Positions 46,801 through 55,467 of a stretch of 64,000 nucleotides of DNA are shown one piece after another. The notes beneath the pieces were generated by a model. That model was not told where the DNA came from. It did no database searches and was given only the letters and a program-made list of their open reading frames with translations. Numbering within the stretch: the stretch's first letter is position 1; every line of letters starts with the position of its first letter. The position numbers and the translations under genes were made by a program. The stretch is from Coleofasciculus sp. FACHB-T130 (GTDB lineage Bacteria > Cyanobacteriota > Cyanobacteriia > Cyanobacteriales > FACHB-T130), in the NCBI RefSeq assembly GCF_014695375.1, contig NZ_JACJOG010000057.1, positions 1 through 64,000 on the forward strand, in the 5' to 3' direction.

Positions 46801-47005
46801 TATGCCAGTAATAGATGGGTTTTGCACCCAAAACGCAAAACAGTAATAGGACCGAGGAAAGAAGACTCAGAACTAAGTATCTATTGTTATTTTCAACTTA
46901 GGACTTCCCTGTGGGCGAGTTTTGCACCGAGTTTTAATTAGTTTTAATTAACGCGCCCGAAGAAAATTCTTCTTTACCCGCCCCTACAGCATTCAGCACG
47001 ATTAT

Positions 47006-47257
47006 TTATGCCGAAGCCGCCACTTTGCCACTGATGTAGTCCACAACGGCTTGAACGGTGGCAATTTGCTCAGCTGCCTCGTCTGGAATTTCGATATCAA
47101 ACTCTTCTTCCAATGCCATTACGAGTTCAACCGTATCGAGGGAATCCGCTCCCAGATCGTTAGCAAAGTTAGCTTGTGGCGTGACTTCGTCGGGTGCAAC
47201 CTCCAGTTGTTCCGCCACAATCTTCTTGACTCTTGCAAAAATTTCCTCTTGGCTCAT
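47006..47257 (-). CDS. acpP: Acyl carrier protein
   Basis: The 83-residue acidic four-helix protein carries growing fatty acyl chains on phosphopantetheine attached to Ser39 in the motif [16 protein letters not shown]. Length and sequence are typical. It sits directly upstream of fabF in the same direction, so they probably form one operon. The ATG at 47257 is preceded by a moderate ribosome site. Confidence 0.97.
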   Translation of the reverse strand: MSQEEIFARVKKIVAEQLEVAPDEVTPQANFANDLGADSLDTVELVMALEEEFDIEIPDEAAEQIATVQAVVDYISGKVAASA

Positions 47258-47460
47258 ATTGATCCTCTACCCATTCCCTCAAGCTATGTTCTTAGGGTTA
47301 TACGGTTCTAAGCATCTCTTCATCTTATCTGAAAGAGGGGACAACAAAAGCGATAGATAGTCGCTTCTCCAAGTGGCACTGTTCTATTGAAACTTAAACG
47401 AATGTCACCAGTTGCCCCCAGTATGGGATGGACAAGCGATGATAGGGGTAAAGGGAGTGC

Positions 47461-47610
47461 TGAGAACTGTTAGCGTAGAGGCGTGAAAGTGCGGACTGAG
47501 TGAAAAAAAGAAAAAAGTAATTTTTTGCTCCTCCTGATTCCTGACATTCCTCTGCTCAGTCCGAGCTAACGCCCCGCTACGCTAACAGTCCTGAAATTCT
47601 CAGTCCTTCT
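47461..47610. repeat. Long interrupted inverted repeat (foldback element)
   Basis: CTGTTAGCGTAG at 47467-47478 and CTACGCTAACAG at 47577-47588 are perfect complements. Outside them CTGAGAA pairs with TTCTCAG, and inside GGACTGAG pairs with CTCAGTCC, so about 145 bases can fold back on themselves around an A/T-rich loop. This looks like a small palindromic or MITE-like repeat between acpP and the HdrB-like gene. Confidence 0.55.
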
Positions 47611-47637
47611 GAATTGCCTTTGGTCTTTCGTCAAAAT

Positions 47638-48543
47638 ATGGCATCCCCGACTCTTAAATATGCTTACTTTCCCGGCTGCGTTGCTCAAGGCGCTTGCCGG
47701 GAGCTTTACCAGTCTACAGCAGCCCTCACCCAAGCCCTGGGCATCGAACTGATTGAGCTAAAAAAAGCTGCTTGTTGTGGTTCTGGTACCTACAAAGAAG
47801 ATTCTCAACTGCTAGAAGATACGGTAAACGCTCGCAATATTGCTCTAGCAGAAGAACTGAATCTGCCGTTGTTAACCCATTGCAGTACCTGCCAGGGCGT
47901 CATTGGTCATGTAGATGAGCGTTTGAAGGACTCCCAACAATCAAACCCGGCTTATATCGAGCAGGTGAATGGCTTACTGAAGAAAGAAGGCTGTTCTCCT
48001 TATCAAGGCAGTACAGAAGTCAAACATCTGCTTTGGGCATTAGTCGCCGATTATGGACTAGAGGAGTTGCAAAATCGAGTTAGCCGCAAACTAGCTGGGT
48101 TGAAGTGTGCGGCATTTTATGGCTGCTATTTGCTCCGCGCCCAAACTCATATCCCCTATGACAACCCTCTCCAACCCGAATCGATGGAAAATGTGTTTCG
48201 GGCAGTAGGGGCGACGCCAGTTTACTACCGAGGACGCACCCAGTGTTGCGGATGGCCTCTTTCCAGCTATGCCACCACGCAATCTTTCAAGATGGCTGGG
48301 TCGCACATTCAAGAAGCCCTCGATGCAGGGGCTGATTGTATGGTGACGCCTTGTCCCCTGTGCCATCTAAATCTCGACTCTCGTCAACCGGAGGTTGAAA
48401 AAACGATCGGGCATAAGTTAGGTTTGCCAGTGCTGCATTTACCCCAGTTAATTTCTCTGGCGCTGGGGATTAGCCCGAAGCAGCTCGGTTTGGATAGACA
48501 CATTGTCTCAACTCATCCGGTGTTGGAAAAATTGGGCTTTTAG
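47638..48543 (+). CDS. HdrB-like CCG-domain iron-sulfur protein
   Basis: The 301-residue protein has two cysteine-rich CCG domains: FPGCVAQGACRELY with KKAACCGSGTY and HCSTCQG in the first, and AAFYGCYLLRAQ with TQCCGWPLS and PCPLCHLNLD in the second. This is the pattern of the catalytic subunit B of CoB-CoM heterodisulfide reductase and of the C subunit of some succinate dehydrogenases, which bind unusual iron-sulfur clusters. Cyanobacteria make no CoM, so the partner is probably a quinone or disulfide system, such as an SdhE-type succinate dehydrogenase subunit. The ATG at 47638 (MASPTLKYAYFPG) is preferred over a TTG 24 bases earlier. Confidence 0.88.
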   Translation: MASPTLKYAYFPGCVAQGACRELYQSTAALTQALGIELIELKKAACCGSGTYKEDSQLLEDTVNARNIALAEELNLPLLTHCSTCQGVIGHVDERLKDSQQSNPAYIEQVNGLLKKEGCSPYQGSTEVKHLLWALVADYGLEELQNRVSRKLAGLKCAAFYGCYLLRAQTHIPYDNPLQPESMENVFRAVGATPVYYRGRTQCCGWPLSSYATTQSFKMAGSHIQEALDAGADCMVTPCPLCHLNLDSRQPEVEKTIGHKLGLPVLHLPQLISLALGISPKQLGLDRHIVSTHPVLEKLGF

Positions 48544-48763
48544 AGGGTAGGGTGGGCTACTTTAGTCCTAGCATCGCTGTCGTCTAAGTTTAGAAAATTC
48601 ACCACTTTGATTGTTTCCTAGAAACTGTCTCGGCGGCTTGGCAGCGCGAGGCAGTTTCTACAAAATCTGACAAATTTGATGTGACATGACAAAGGCTTTC
48701 AGGTTAAAAGAATGTTAGGCGTCGGCATAAGTTTATAATTCCGATTAGGGATTGAAATAAGCG

Positions 48764-49249
48764 ATGGATTTTGAACCAGAAGTTACTGCAACCTCAATGC
48801 CCGAAGCAACTGAATTTGCTGAACCACCAGAGCGAAGCGCCTTCGGAGCTGCGACGCTAACACCTTTGGAGTTTCTGCGAGACACCGAAGGGTTGCTGCG
48901 ACGCAAAACCTTAGCAACTCTGTCGCCGGTGTTGCCGCCGCCAGTGGCAATCAGTTTGCAAGATGCTTCCGAGGTGGCTGATGAATCTCTCAACCAACTG
49001 GCAGAGATTGACTTGGATGAAATCAGCGATGAGGAATTGAAACCAGCTCGTATTCTAATTGGTTTGACTTTTTCGGGATTTGGGGCGCTTTTTCTGGTTT
49101 TGTTGCTGCTTTATCTGTATCTCTTGCATCCAGAACTTAGCCCTGTTGAGCAGGTGCGGGAATATTGGTATCAGTATATTTGGTTTGTCTGTTTGGGCGT
49201 TGCCGGAATGATGATGCTAGGTCGAGAGGCAATGCGTCCAAAAGATTAA
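48764..49249 (+). CDS. Conserved membrane protein, unknown
   Basis: The 161-residue protein has an acidic N-terminal half and two membrane helices (about residues 97-117 and 137-153). No family is recognised. Residues about 23-33 (PPERSAFGAATLT) are encoded by GCGAAGCGCCTTCGGAGC, which looks like a small palindromic repeat of the kind scattered in cyanobacterial intergenic DNA, inserted in frame. The start ATG follows a weak ribosome site. Confidence 0.7.
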   Translation: MDFEPEVTATSMPEATEFAEPPERSAFGAATLTPLEFLRDTEGLLRRKTLATLSPVLPPPVAISLQDASEVADESLNQLAEIDLDEISDEELKPARILIGLTFSGFGALFLVLLLLYLYLLHPELSPVEQVREYWYQYIWFVCLGVAGMMMLGREAMRPKD

Positions 49250-49796
49250 AAATTAAATTCCTTAATTCTTAATTATCAGGGTTCTGAAAGTAACCATTGT
49301 GGCTAAACCAAATATTCAAAAAGTAACCGCTATAGCTAAAGCAAATATTAAACTTATCCAAGTAGCTTAGCTCAATATTACAAGCTTCTCAACTCCCGGA
49401 AGCCTTGTCTTTGATTGCCCAACGCTGGGGCTATGTTAACGTTCGGTAGCGCGTTTTCACCATTTGCACTACAGCGGCTTGAACTCTAGCGAGTTACAAA
49501 ATGATAGGCTAAAATCCTTGCTGAGTCTGAGTTTGGTGTATTCGCACGAGAAAGAAGCGCGATCGATTGGAGCCTATCAAAGCCCCGAATTACCATTAGA
49601 ACTATCGAAGTATTGAGAATCTCAGAAGGAACTGGTTTAACATTACTTAGCTTAGGATTGAGTAAGTTAAGGTTTCATAGTTTATCATCACTGAATCCAA
49701 TCCTTGCAGAATTATTTGCTGGTTCTGCACCAGATGGATGAATTTAAAATGACATAGAAAGAATTTTTTTTTATCTTTATATGTTTCTTGAGCAAT
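49250..49796. other. Intergenic region with a coding-like tandem repeat and fragments
   Basis: At 49287-49351 two 32-33 base units repeat imperfectly. In one frame they read KVTIVAKPNIQ and KVTAIAKANIK, ending soon in a stop. A further short coding-like piece (ASQLPEALSLIAQRWGYVNV) lies at about 49385-49442. Neither has a start or ribosome site. They are probably remnants of lost genes. The right end should hold the promoter of the two-component operon. Confidence 0.4.
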
Positions 49797-50504
49797 ATGG
49801 ATATTTTGATTGTTGAGGATGAACCGGAAATTGCTAAACTCATCCAAATAACTTTAGAAAAAGAGGGGTTTTCCTGTCATCTGAGTCGCGATGGTCTGAG
49901 AGCGCTACAAGTTTTTCAGGAGCAACAACCAGATTTAATCATTCTCGACTTGATGTTACCGGGTTTGGATGGGCTGGAAGTGTGTGCCAGAATACGGCAG
50001 AAACCGGGAGCCAAAGATCCCTATATTTTGATGCTAACGGCTAGAGGGGAAGAAATTGACCGGGTAATCGGTCTTTCTACGGGTGCGGATGATTACCTTG
50101 TCAAGCCGTTCAGCCCTAGAGAACTGGTTGCCAGAGTTCGGGCGTTACTGCGGCGTAGCCTGCGTCAAGGCGGACAACATCAGGTTTATCGCACTCAGCA
50201 TTTCACGGTTGATGTAGAGCAGCACTCTGCCTCTCGTCAACTGAGTCCCCATCCTTGGGAAGCACTTGATTTGACTACCTTAGAATTTAATCTCTTAACA
50301 ACGTTTATCAGTCATCCCAGTCGCGTCTGGAACCGAACGCAACTCATTGAGAAGCTTTGGGGGAACGATTTTTTTGGCGATGAACGGGTGGTGGATACTC
50401 ATGTGGCTCGGTTGCGGAAAAAAATTGAACCAGACCCAGCGAATCCTACCTTTATTAAGACAGTAGTTGGTGTGGGCTATAAGTTTGAAGATTCACCTCT
50501 ATAA
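49797..50504 (+). CDS. OmpR/PhoB-family response regulator
   Basis: The 235-residue regulator has a receiver domain with the acidic pocket VEDEP, the phosphoryl site Asp51 in LIILDLMLPGLDG, and Lys in DDYLVKPFS. A winged-helix DNA-binding domain follows (about residues 130-230; LTTLEFNLLTTFISHPSRVW, VVDTHVARLRKKIE). It is phosphorylated presumably by the histidine kinase whose ATG comes one base after its stop. The ATG at 49797 gives MDILIVEDEP. A TTG nine bases earlier is possible. The signal and target genes are unknown. Confidence 0.93.
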   Translation: MDILIVEDEPEIAKLIQITLEKEGFSCHLSRDGLRALQVFQEQQPDLIILDLMLPGLDGLEVCARIRQKPGAKDPYILMLTARGEEIDRVIGLSTGADDYLVKPFSPRELVARVRALLRRSLRQGGQHQVYRTQHFTVDVEQHSASRQLSPHPWEALDLTTLEFNLLTTFISHPSRVWNRTQLIEKLWGNDFFGDERVVDTHVARLRKKIEPDPANPTFIKTVVGVGYKFEDSPL

Positions 50505-50505
50505 A

Positions 50506-51603
50506 ATGCCCCGGAATAAAATGGGACTGCGATCGCGCTTGTTTCTTTCCCATCTCTTAGTAATGATGGTAGGAGTGGGTAGTCTACTCGTTATCAGTAA
50601 ACTGTCTTCTCCCCGCTTCTTTATCGTCCAACTCGAACAAATCGAGGTCAGCGGCATACAGGTACGCTATGCTCGCAGGCAGCTGGTGAGAGGGTTTGAA
50701 ACAGCCTGGAGTCGCAGCACGTTCTTGTCATTTATCGCGGGTGCTACAGCTGCTGGTGGCTTGAGTTACTGGGTATCTCGCCGAATTACCCAGCCTTTGA
50801 CCCAGATGGAACAAATTACCCGCAAGTTTGCTGCTGGGCATCTAGATGAGCGACTACCAAAAAGTGAAATTCCCGAACTCAACCGCCTGGGTTCTAGTTT
50901 TAACCGCATGGCGTCTAGTCTTGAAGGTGTGGAACAGCGGCGGCGAGAACTGATTAGCGACCTGACCCATGAACTCCGAACGCCCCTAACTGTAATTCGC
51001 GGATACCTGGAGGAGATGGCTGATAGCAGGATTGAACCATCGCCAGAGATTTACCAGCGCTTGGTGAGGGAAACAATCCGGCTAGAACGGTTAGTCAACG
51101 ATTTGCAGGAACTCTCTAAGGCAGAGGCAGGGTATTTACCAATTAATCTCCAGCCAGTTAATCTACGACCTTTATTAGAGTCCCTGTTGGAAAAATTTTC
51201 TGACCAGGTGCTGGAAGATGGCCCGGTGCTGCGCTTAGATTGTCCGCCCCAGATGCCCCCGGTCTTAGCTGATATTGACCGTGTGGAGCAGGTTCTGGTC
51301 AATTTGTTGGGAAATGCGCTGCTATATACCAGTGCTGGTTCGATTACGGTCAAAGCTTGGACTGAGCCAAAACGCCTCTGGATTGCGGTAGTAGATACGG
51401 GTCAAGGAATTGCACCAGAAGATTTGCCCCATATCTTTGAGCGATTTTGGCGGGCTGAACAGTCTCGAAGCCAAAATTCTAGAGGAACCGGTATCGGTTT
51501 AGCGATTTCCTCCCGGTTGCTCGAATTGCAAGGCGGTCAGATTGAAGTAGAAAGTGAACTGGGAAAGGGTAGTACGTTTCGTTTTTTCTTACCTTTAGCT
51601 TAA
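50506..51603 (+). CDS. Sensor histidine kinase
   Basis: The 365-residue kinase has an N-terminal membrane helix (about residues 10-27), a very short extracytoplasmic loop, and a second helix near 65-85. Then come a HAMP domain (WVSRRITQPLTQMEQITRKF), a HisKA domain with the phospho-His in SDLTHELRTPLTVIRG, and an HATPase domain with the N box (LVNLLGNALLYT), G1 (VDTGQGIAPEDLPHIFERF) and G2 (GTGIGLAIS). With only about 35 residues outside the membrane, it may sense a membrane or envelope state. It is coupled to the response regulator with a one-base gap. Confidence 0.93.
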   Translation: MPRNKMGLRSRLFLSHLLVMMVGVGSLLVISKLSSPRFFIVQLEQIEVSGIQVRYARRQLVRGFETAWSRSTFLSFIAGATAAGGLSYWVSRRITQPLTQMEQITRKFAAGHLDERLPKSEIPELNRLGSSFNRMASSLEGVEQRRRELISDLTHELRTPLTVIRGYLEEMADSRIEPSPEIYQRLVRETIRLERLVNDLQELSKAEAGYLPINLQPVNLRPLLESLLEKFSDQVLEDGPVLRLDCPPQMPPVLADIDRVEQVLVNLLGNALLYTSAGSITVKAWTEPKRLWIAVVDTGQGIAPEDLPHIFERFWRAEQSRSQNSRGTGIGLAISSRLLELQGGQIEVESELGKGSTFRFFLPLA

Positions 51604-52009
51604 CGGTTGTACTTGAGCTAATGGCTGTACGGGGCTTTTGTTGAAGCGCTCAATTTTTATAGATTTCCGGACTAACGCACTGTTGCTTGTTGCGCTTTCT
51701 ATTTCCTACGGTTGGAGGGAACGTGTGTAATCTCCGAATTGCTTGCGTAAATGGCAAAGCAAGCGTTGATAAGTAATAGAGCGACCTAGCAAAGCAAAAA
51801 TTAACTTTAGCAACAACCTTGATGGTTCGTTACTAGATCCTTGAATTATAAATTTTCGACATAACTTGCTCCTGTTGTTGGCATAACAGGCTTTGCCTCT
51901 GAGAAGGGGAGAAAATGCCTTATTGCTAAGTTTTGTTAAGCAATAAAAATTCTCGATCTCTGGTATGGGAATGCTCAATAGAGAGAGATAAAGGACTCCG
52001 GATAAACTT
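51604..52009. other. Intergenic region
   Basis: About 400 bases with no convincing gene. A minus-strand frame here lacks a ribosome site and has a random-looking product. No strong hairpin follows the kinase gene. Confidence 0.4.
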
Positions 52010-52210
52010 ATGATCTGTATAGAAGTGATTTACCTGTTGATAGCTGCTACTTTGTTTACCCTCTGGCTAGAATTGTTTAAGCGCGATCGCAGTTGGAATA
52101 CGGAAGAAAGATTTTCCTCTTTTATCACTTTGACGGTCGCAACAGTTTTCTGGCCTGTGGTTCTTCCCATCGCTTACATAGAAGTCTTAAAAACTAAACA
52201 GAAATTATAA
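52010..52210 (+). CDS. Small two-helix membrane protein
   Basis: A 66-residue protein with two hydrophobic helices (IEVIYLLIAATLFTLWL and ITLTVATVFWPVVLPIAYIE) joined by a charged loop, and a lysine-rich end. No family is recognised. Composition and topology look real, though the ribosome site is distant. A long perfect palindrome follows 77 bases downstream. Confidence 0.6.
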   Translation: MICIEVIYLLIAATLFTLWLELFKRDRSWNTEERFSSFITLTVATVFWPVVLPIAYIEVLKTKQKL

Positions 52211-52286
52211 TATTGCGCTGTCGTAACAAGTGCGAGTGAAATTTGCCTAAATCCACTTGCGCGGGTTTCAAAAGTTCGCGTAAATT

Positions 52287-52328
52287 AATCGGGCTTGCCA
52301 AAACCAAGTGGTTTTGGCAAGCCCGATT
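52287..52328. repeat. Perfect 20-bp-arm palindrome
   Basis: AATCGGGCTTGCCAAAACCA and its exact complement are separated by only two bases (AG). No T-tract follows on either strand, so this may be a bidirectional RNA-end structure, an operator or a cruciform-forming repeat between convergent transcripts. Confidence 0.8.
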
Positions 52329-52705
52329 GCGTGGATATTAGAGTTAAGCCAACTCTAACCAAGAGGCGCTGCTTTCACGCGCTCTTGGAGAGCCACTAAT
52401 CCCGGATTTCCAGATTGTACTACTGGCAGAGGGATTTTATTTTGTCTGTTAAGCGCGATCGCACGCTCTCCGGCAATATCACTACGCAATCCGGTACGTA
52501 CTGCATAGACCTCTCGAATAAACCAGAAAGAGCAGAACAAAGCCAATCCAGCAGAAAAGCGGGTTGCCGTGAATCTAAATTCCTTAATTTATCGCTATAT
52601 AGCTATTTATTATTAATCAGGATTTATGTAGACTCTACATAATCCCGATAAGAATGTAGCAGTGACAATCAGCTAAAATTTGTGCTGAATCTATGTTTTA
52701 GAAAA

Positions 52706-52778
<73 letters not shown>

Positions 52779-52942
52779 GCACTTTTTTTGGTGCTTTATT
52801 AAATTAACAAAGTTAGACAGTGTTGACAAGCCCCTAGTGGCAGATTCGGTAATATTTTTGTTTTTTGTCAGAGATCGCAGTTCCAGCAAGGGCGATCGCT
52901 ATCTCTGTATCGCTATTTCTATGACGATTCCTGAAAAGAATC

Positions 52943-52968
52943 AATATCTGAATATCTGTTCAGATGTT
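52943..52968 (+). promoter_or_regulatory. SmtB-type 12-2-12 operator upstream of the metallothionein gene
   Basis: AATATCTGAATA and TGTTCAGATGTT are separated by two bases and match as an inverted repeat at 10 of 12 positions, with a perfect core ATCTGAA/TTCAGAT. This is the known operator form of ArsR/SmtB repressors, and it resembles the smt operator of Synechococcus. It lies 32 bases before the metallothionein ATG, where bound repressor would block transcription until zinc releases it. Confidence 0.82.
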
Positions 52969-53000
52969 ATAGTAAATGAAGAGTTGACTAGGACAAAGCG

Positions 53001-53165
53001 ATGACTACCGTAACTTCGATGAAATGTGCCTGTGAATCTTGCCTGTGCGTTGTTTCCATCAGCGAAGCGGTGGAAAAAGGTGGTAAATACTACTGCGGGG
53101 AAGCTTGTGCCAATGGTCACGAATCTGGACAAGGCTGCTCCCATCACGGCTGTAACTGCGGCTAA
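53001..53165 (+). CDS. smtA: Bacterial metallothionein (SmtA/BmtA type)
   Basis: The 54-residue protein binds about four zinc ions. Its nine cysteines (9, 11, 14, 16, 32, 36, 46, 51, 53) and His40 and His48/His49 fall in nearly the same positions as in Synechococcus SmtA. The central motif KYYCGEACANGH is the zinc-finger-like core. It buffers excess zinc and cadmium in the cytosol. An SmtB-type operator lies just upstream, and smtB is encoded 1 kb away, so zinc-induced expression is likely. The ATG at 53001 follows a weak AGGAC. Confidence 0.95.
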   Translation: MTTVTSMKCACESCLCVVSISEAVEKGGKYYCGEACANGHESGQGCSHHGCNCG

Positions 53166-53279
53166 CTGAAGGTTGAAAGCTTACAAGAGTTGAAGGTTGA
53201 AGGTTTACAGCAGTGGAAAGTTCTCATAAACTGGCTAACCTTCAACCGGCTAATCCACAACCCGCTAACCTTACTTGTC

Positions 53280-54158
53280 TCAGCTAGTTTGCAGATTCAG
53301 CTTTGCCCAGCCAAGAACGGCTAGAAACAGCAAAAACTGGACGAGAACAATACTAGGGCCAGAAGCAAAGTTAAAAAGACCGGATACAATCATTCCAGCA
53401 ACGCTACTCATCGCTCCCAAGAAAACGGAGAGCCAGAGAAAGTAGATAAATTGGTGACTCAACAACTTGGCAGTAGAAGCGGGAATCACTAAAAAGGCAT
53501 TGACGAGTAAGATGCCTACGGCTTTGATAGAAACGGCAACTGCCAGGGACAGCAGTACAACAAATAAGTAGCGATAGAGCTGAACTGGAACACCCTGAAC
53601 CTTTGCTACATCGGGGTTAAGCGTCAATAAGATTTGCTCTCGCAGCGTTGACAGTAAGAAGATACCGCTGCCCACAAGCAATAGGAAAACCAGCACCAAG
53701 TCGGTGTTATTAATTGCGAGAATATCGCCAAATAGAGCGCCTAAGAGGTTGCCTCGGTATCCCTGGATAAAACTGCTGAGGATGACGCCAATTGCTAAGG
53801 CACCGGATAGCACAATGCTGAGGATGTTGTCGCTGGCGAGATTGGTTTGGTCAATCAAGTAGAGAACCGCTAAACCAAAAATTACTGTAAAGGGTAGTAG
53901 CATCCAGGTGGGATTTAGCTGCAATAAGACTCCCATCACTAGCCCGACTAAAGCTGCGTGACCAACGGCGTGGCTGAAAAAAGATAACTGGCGCAAAGTC
54001 ACAAAACTGCCGAGAAAGCCGCCTAGGAGTCCCATCAGGACGCCACCTGCGATCGCTCGTTGCATGAAGGGAAACTGCAACAAGGTGATTAAGTTAGCGC
54101 TATCCGCGATCGCTAGCCAGTGAAAATGAAATGAGATCGACCAATCTAGGAGAGTCAT
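53280..54158 (-). CDS. znuB: Zinc ABC transporter permease
   Basis: The 292-residue inner-membrane protein has about eight helices of the ABC-3 family, with MQRAIAGGVLMGLLGGFLGS, FFSHAVGHAALVG and the late KAVGILLVNAFLVIPASTAK. With ZnuC and ZnuA it imports zinc. It is separated from znuC by the antisense smtB gene, so it probably has its own promoter in the 61-base divergent gap shared with smtB. The ATG at 54158 follows GGAAAG. Confidence 0.9.
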   Translation of the reverse strand: MTLLDWSISFHFHWLAIADSANLITLLQFPFMQRAIAGGVLMGLLGGFLGSFVTLRQLSFFSHAVGHAALVGLVMGVLLQLNPTWMLLPFTVIFGLAVLYLIDQTNLASDNILSIVLSGALAIGVILSSFIQGYRGNLLGALFGDILAINNTDLVLVFLLLVGSGIFLLSTLREQILLTLNPDVAKVQGVPVQLYRYLFVVLLSLAVAVSIKAVGILLVNAFLVIPASTAKLLSHQFIYFLWLSVFLGAMSSVAGMIVSGLFNFASGPSIVLVQFLLFLAVLGWAKLNLQTS

Positions 54159-54219
54159 GAGCTTTCCATCCACGTCAGCGAATCAGTTACGATAAGAGTA
54201 TCTACCTATAGCTTGAGAA

Positions 54220-54630
54220 ATGTCAGTGCAACTTTCATCTGATGAAGCTGTAAATAGCGACCTTCAGAAGACAGAAACTTTAAATTGTAATCCGCCACAC
54301 CCGCTTGACATAGATAACGTTCACCAATTGCAAACTCAGATTCTCAGCACTGAGAAGTCTCAGCGAATGGCGGAGTTCTTTAGTCTCTTAGGAGACGCCA
54401 ATCGCCTGCGGATTCTATCAGTTTTGGCACTCAAAGAACTGTGTGTGTGTGACTTGGCAGGAGCGCTGGCAATGAGCGAGTCAGCGGTTTCCCATCAGTT
54501 GAGAGCCTTACGTGCCCTACGACTGGTTAGCTACCGCAAGCGTGGGCGCAAGGTCTTCTATAGCCTTCAAGATAATCACGTTTTAGACCTCTATCGCTCT
54601 GTTGCAGAACATTTGGATGAAGCCAATTAA
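54220..54630 (+). CDS. smtB: ArsR/SmtB-family zinc-responsive repressor
   Basis: The 136-residue winged-helix regulator keeps all four alpha-5 zinc ligands of SmtB in DNHVLDLYRSVAEHLDE (Asp, His, His, Glu with the SmtB spacing). It also keeps alpha-3N ligands: an N-terminal Cys-x3-His (NCNPPH) and the Cys/Asp of ELCVCDLA. The DNA-recognition helix is MSESAVSHQLRALRALRLVS. An extra Cys in LCVCD is not in SmtB and could broaden metal sensing. It should repress smtA through the operator at 52943. It is transcribed against the surrounding znu genes, divergent from znuB and convergent with znuC. Confidence 0.93.
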   Translation: MSVQLSSDEAVNSDLQKTETLNCNPPHPLDIDNVHQLQTQILSTEKSQRMAEFFSLLGDANRLRILSVLALKELCVCDLAGALAMSESAVSHQLRALRALRLVSYRKRGRKVFYSLQDNHVLDLYRSVAEHLDEAN

Positions 54631-54661
54631 ATATTAAAAACTCCTAGCATTTTGATTCTTT

Positions 54662-55465
54662 TTAGTGGTGATGATGATAGCGACTGAAACTTGGGCCATA
54701 AGTGGCTAGCAGGTTTTGGGGGGAAAGGGCAATTTCCGGGGTGCCAGTGCAGACTACCGTTTGATTGAGGCAGAGAACGCGATCGCAGTGGTGACTGACC
54801 ATATCAATATCGTGGGAAACTTGCAACACCGTCCAATTTTGCTCGCGTTTGAGTTCATTCAGCAAAGCATAAAAATCTGCTGCACCTTGCACATCCACAC
54901 CGGCAAACGCTTCATCCAGGACTAGAAGTTGACGAGGCATGACTAGACAATAAGCCAACAAAACACGCTTGAGTTGCCCACCACTCAGAGTACCGATGGA
55001 TTGACGGCGCAGGTGATAAGCGTCTACCCGTTTCAAGGCAGAAGCGATCGCTTCTGATTTCTTTTCATCTTTCCGCCAGAATGACAAAAAGTTTTGAGCC
55101 GTGAGTTTTCCTGACTCCTGATTTTTCTTCGCCCATCCCAACCCCACCATTTCGGCGACAGAAATTGGAAAACTCCGGTCAAAGATAAAATTTTGCGGCA
55201 TATAGCCTAACCAGTGACACCAATGCCCCAAACGTTCAACTGGACGGTCAAAAATTTCTACTTTTCCGGCACTTCGCGGAATTAATCCCAGAATTGCTTG
55301 CACCAGCGTACTTTTACCCGCACCATTCGGGCCAACTACTGCTGTATCAGTTCCGGGTAGCAATTCAAAAGAGACATCCCGAAGCGCCAGATAGCTGCCT
55401 AGATATACAGTTAAGCCGTCAACTTTCAGAATTGGCGATGGGATAGGGGCGTCAGAGTTTCTCAC
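54662..55465 (-). CDS. znuC: Zinc ABC transporter ATP-binding protein
   Basis: The 267-residue ATPase has Walker A (GPNGAGKSTLVQA), signature (GTLSGGQLKRVLLA), Walker B (LLVLDEAFAGVD) and the switch His (VSHDIDMV). It powers ZnuB. The extreme C-terminus ends in a His-rich tail (SRYHHHH), which may bind or deliver zinc. The GTG start comes two bases after the znuA stop, so translation is coupled. The gene ends 31 bases from the smtB stop on the other strand. Confidence 0.94.
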   Translation of the reverse strand: MRNSDAPIPSPILKVDGLTVYLGSYLALRDVSFELLPGTDTAVVGPNGAGKSTLVQAILGLIPRSAGKVEIFDRPVERLGHWCHWLGYMPQNFIFDRSFPISVAEMVGLGWAKKNQESGKLTAQNFLSFWRKDEKKSEAIASALKRVDAYHLRRQSIGTLSGGQLKRVLLAYCLVMPRQLLVLDEAFAGVDVQGAADFYALLNELKREQNWTVLQVSHDIDMVSHHCDRVLCLNQTVVCTGTPEIALSPQNLLATYGPSFSRYHHHH

Positions 55466-55467
55466 GT

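Noticed and set aside
51706-51978. 90-codon minus-strand frame after the histidine kinase
   Set aside because: No ribosome site, random-like product, no family.
52355-52546. 63-codon minus-strand frame with a hydrophobic start and the end ALQERVKAAPLG
   Set aside because: Composition is plausible, but no ribosome site or family was recognised; it could be a real small protein but is not supported enough to list.
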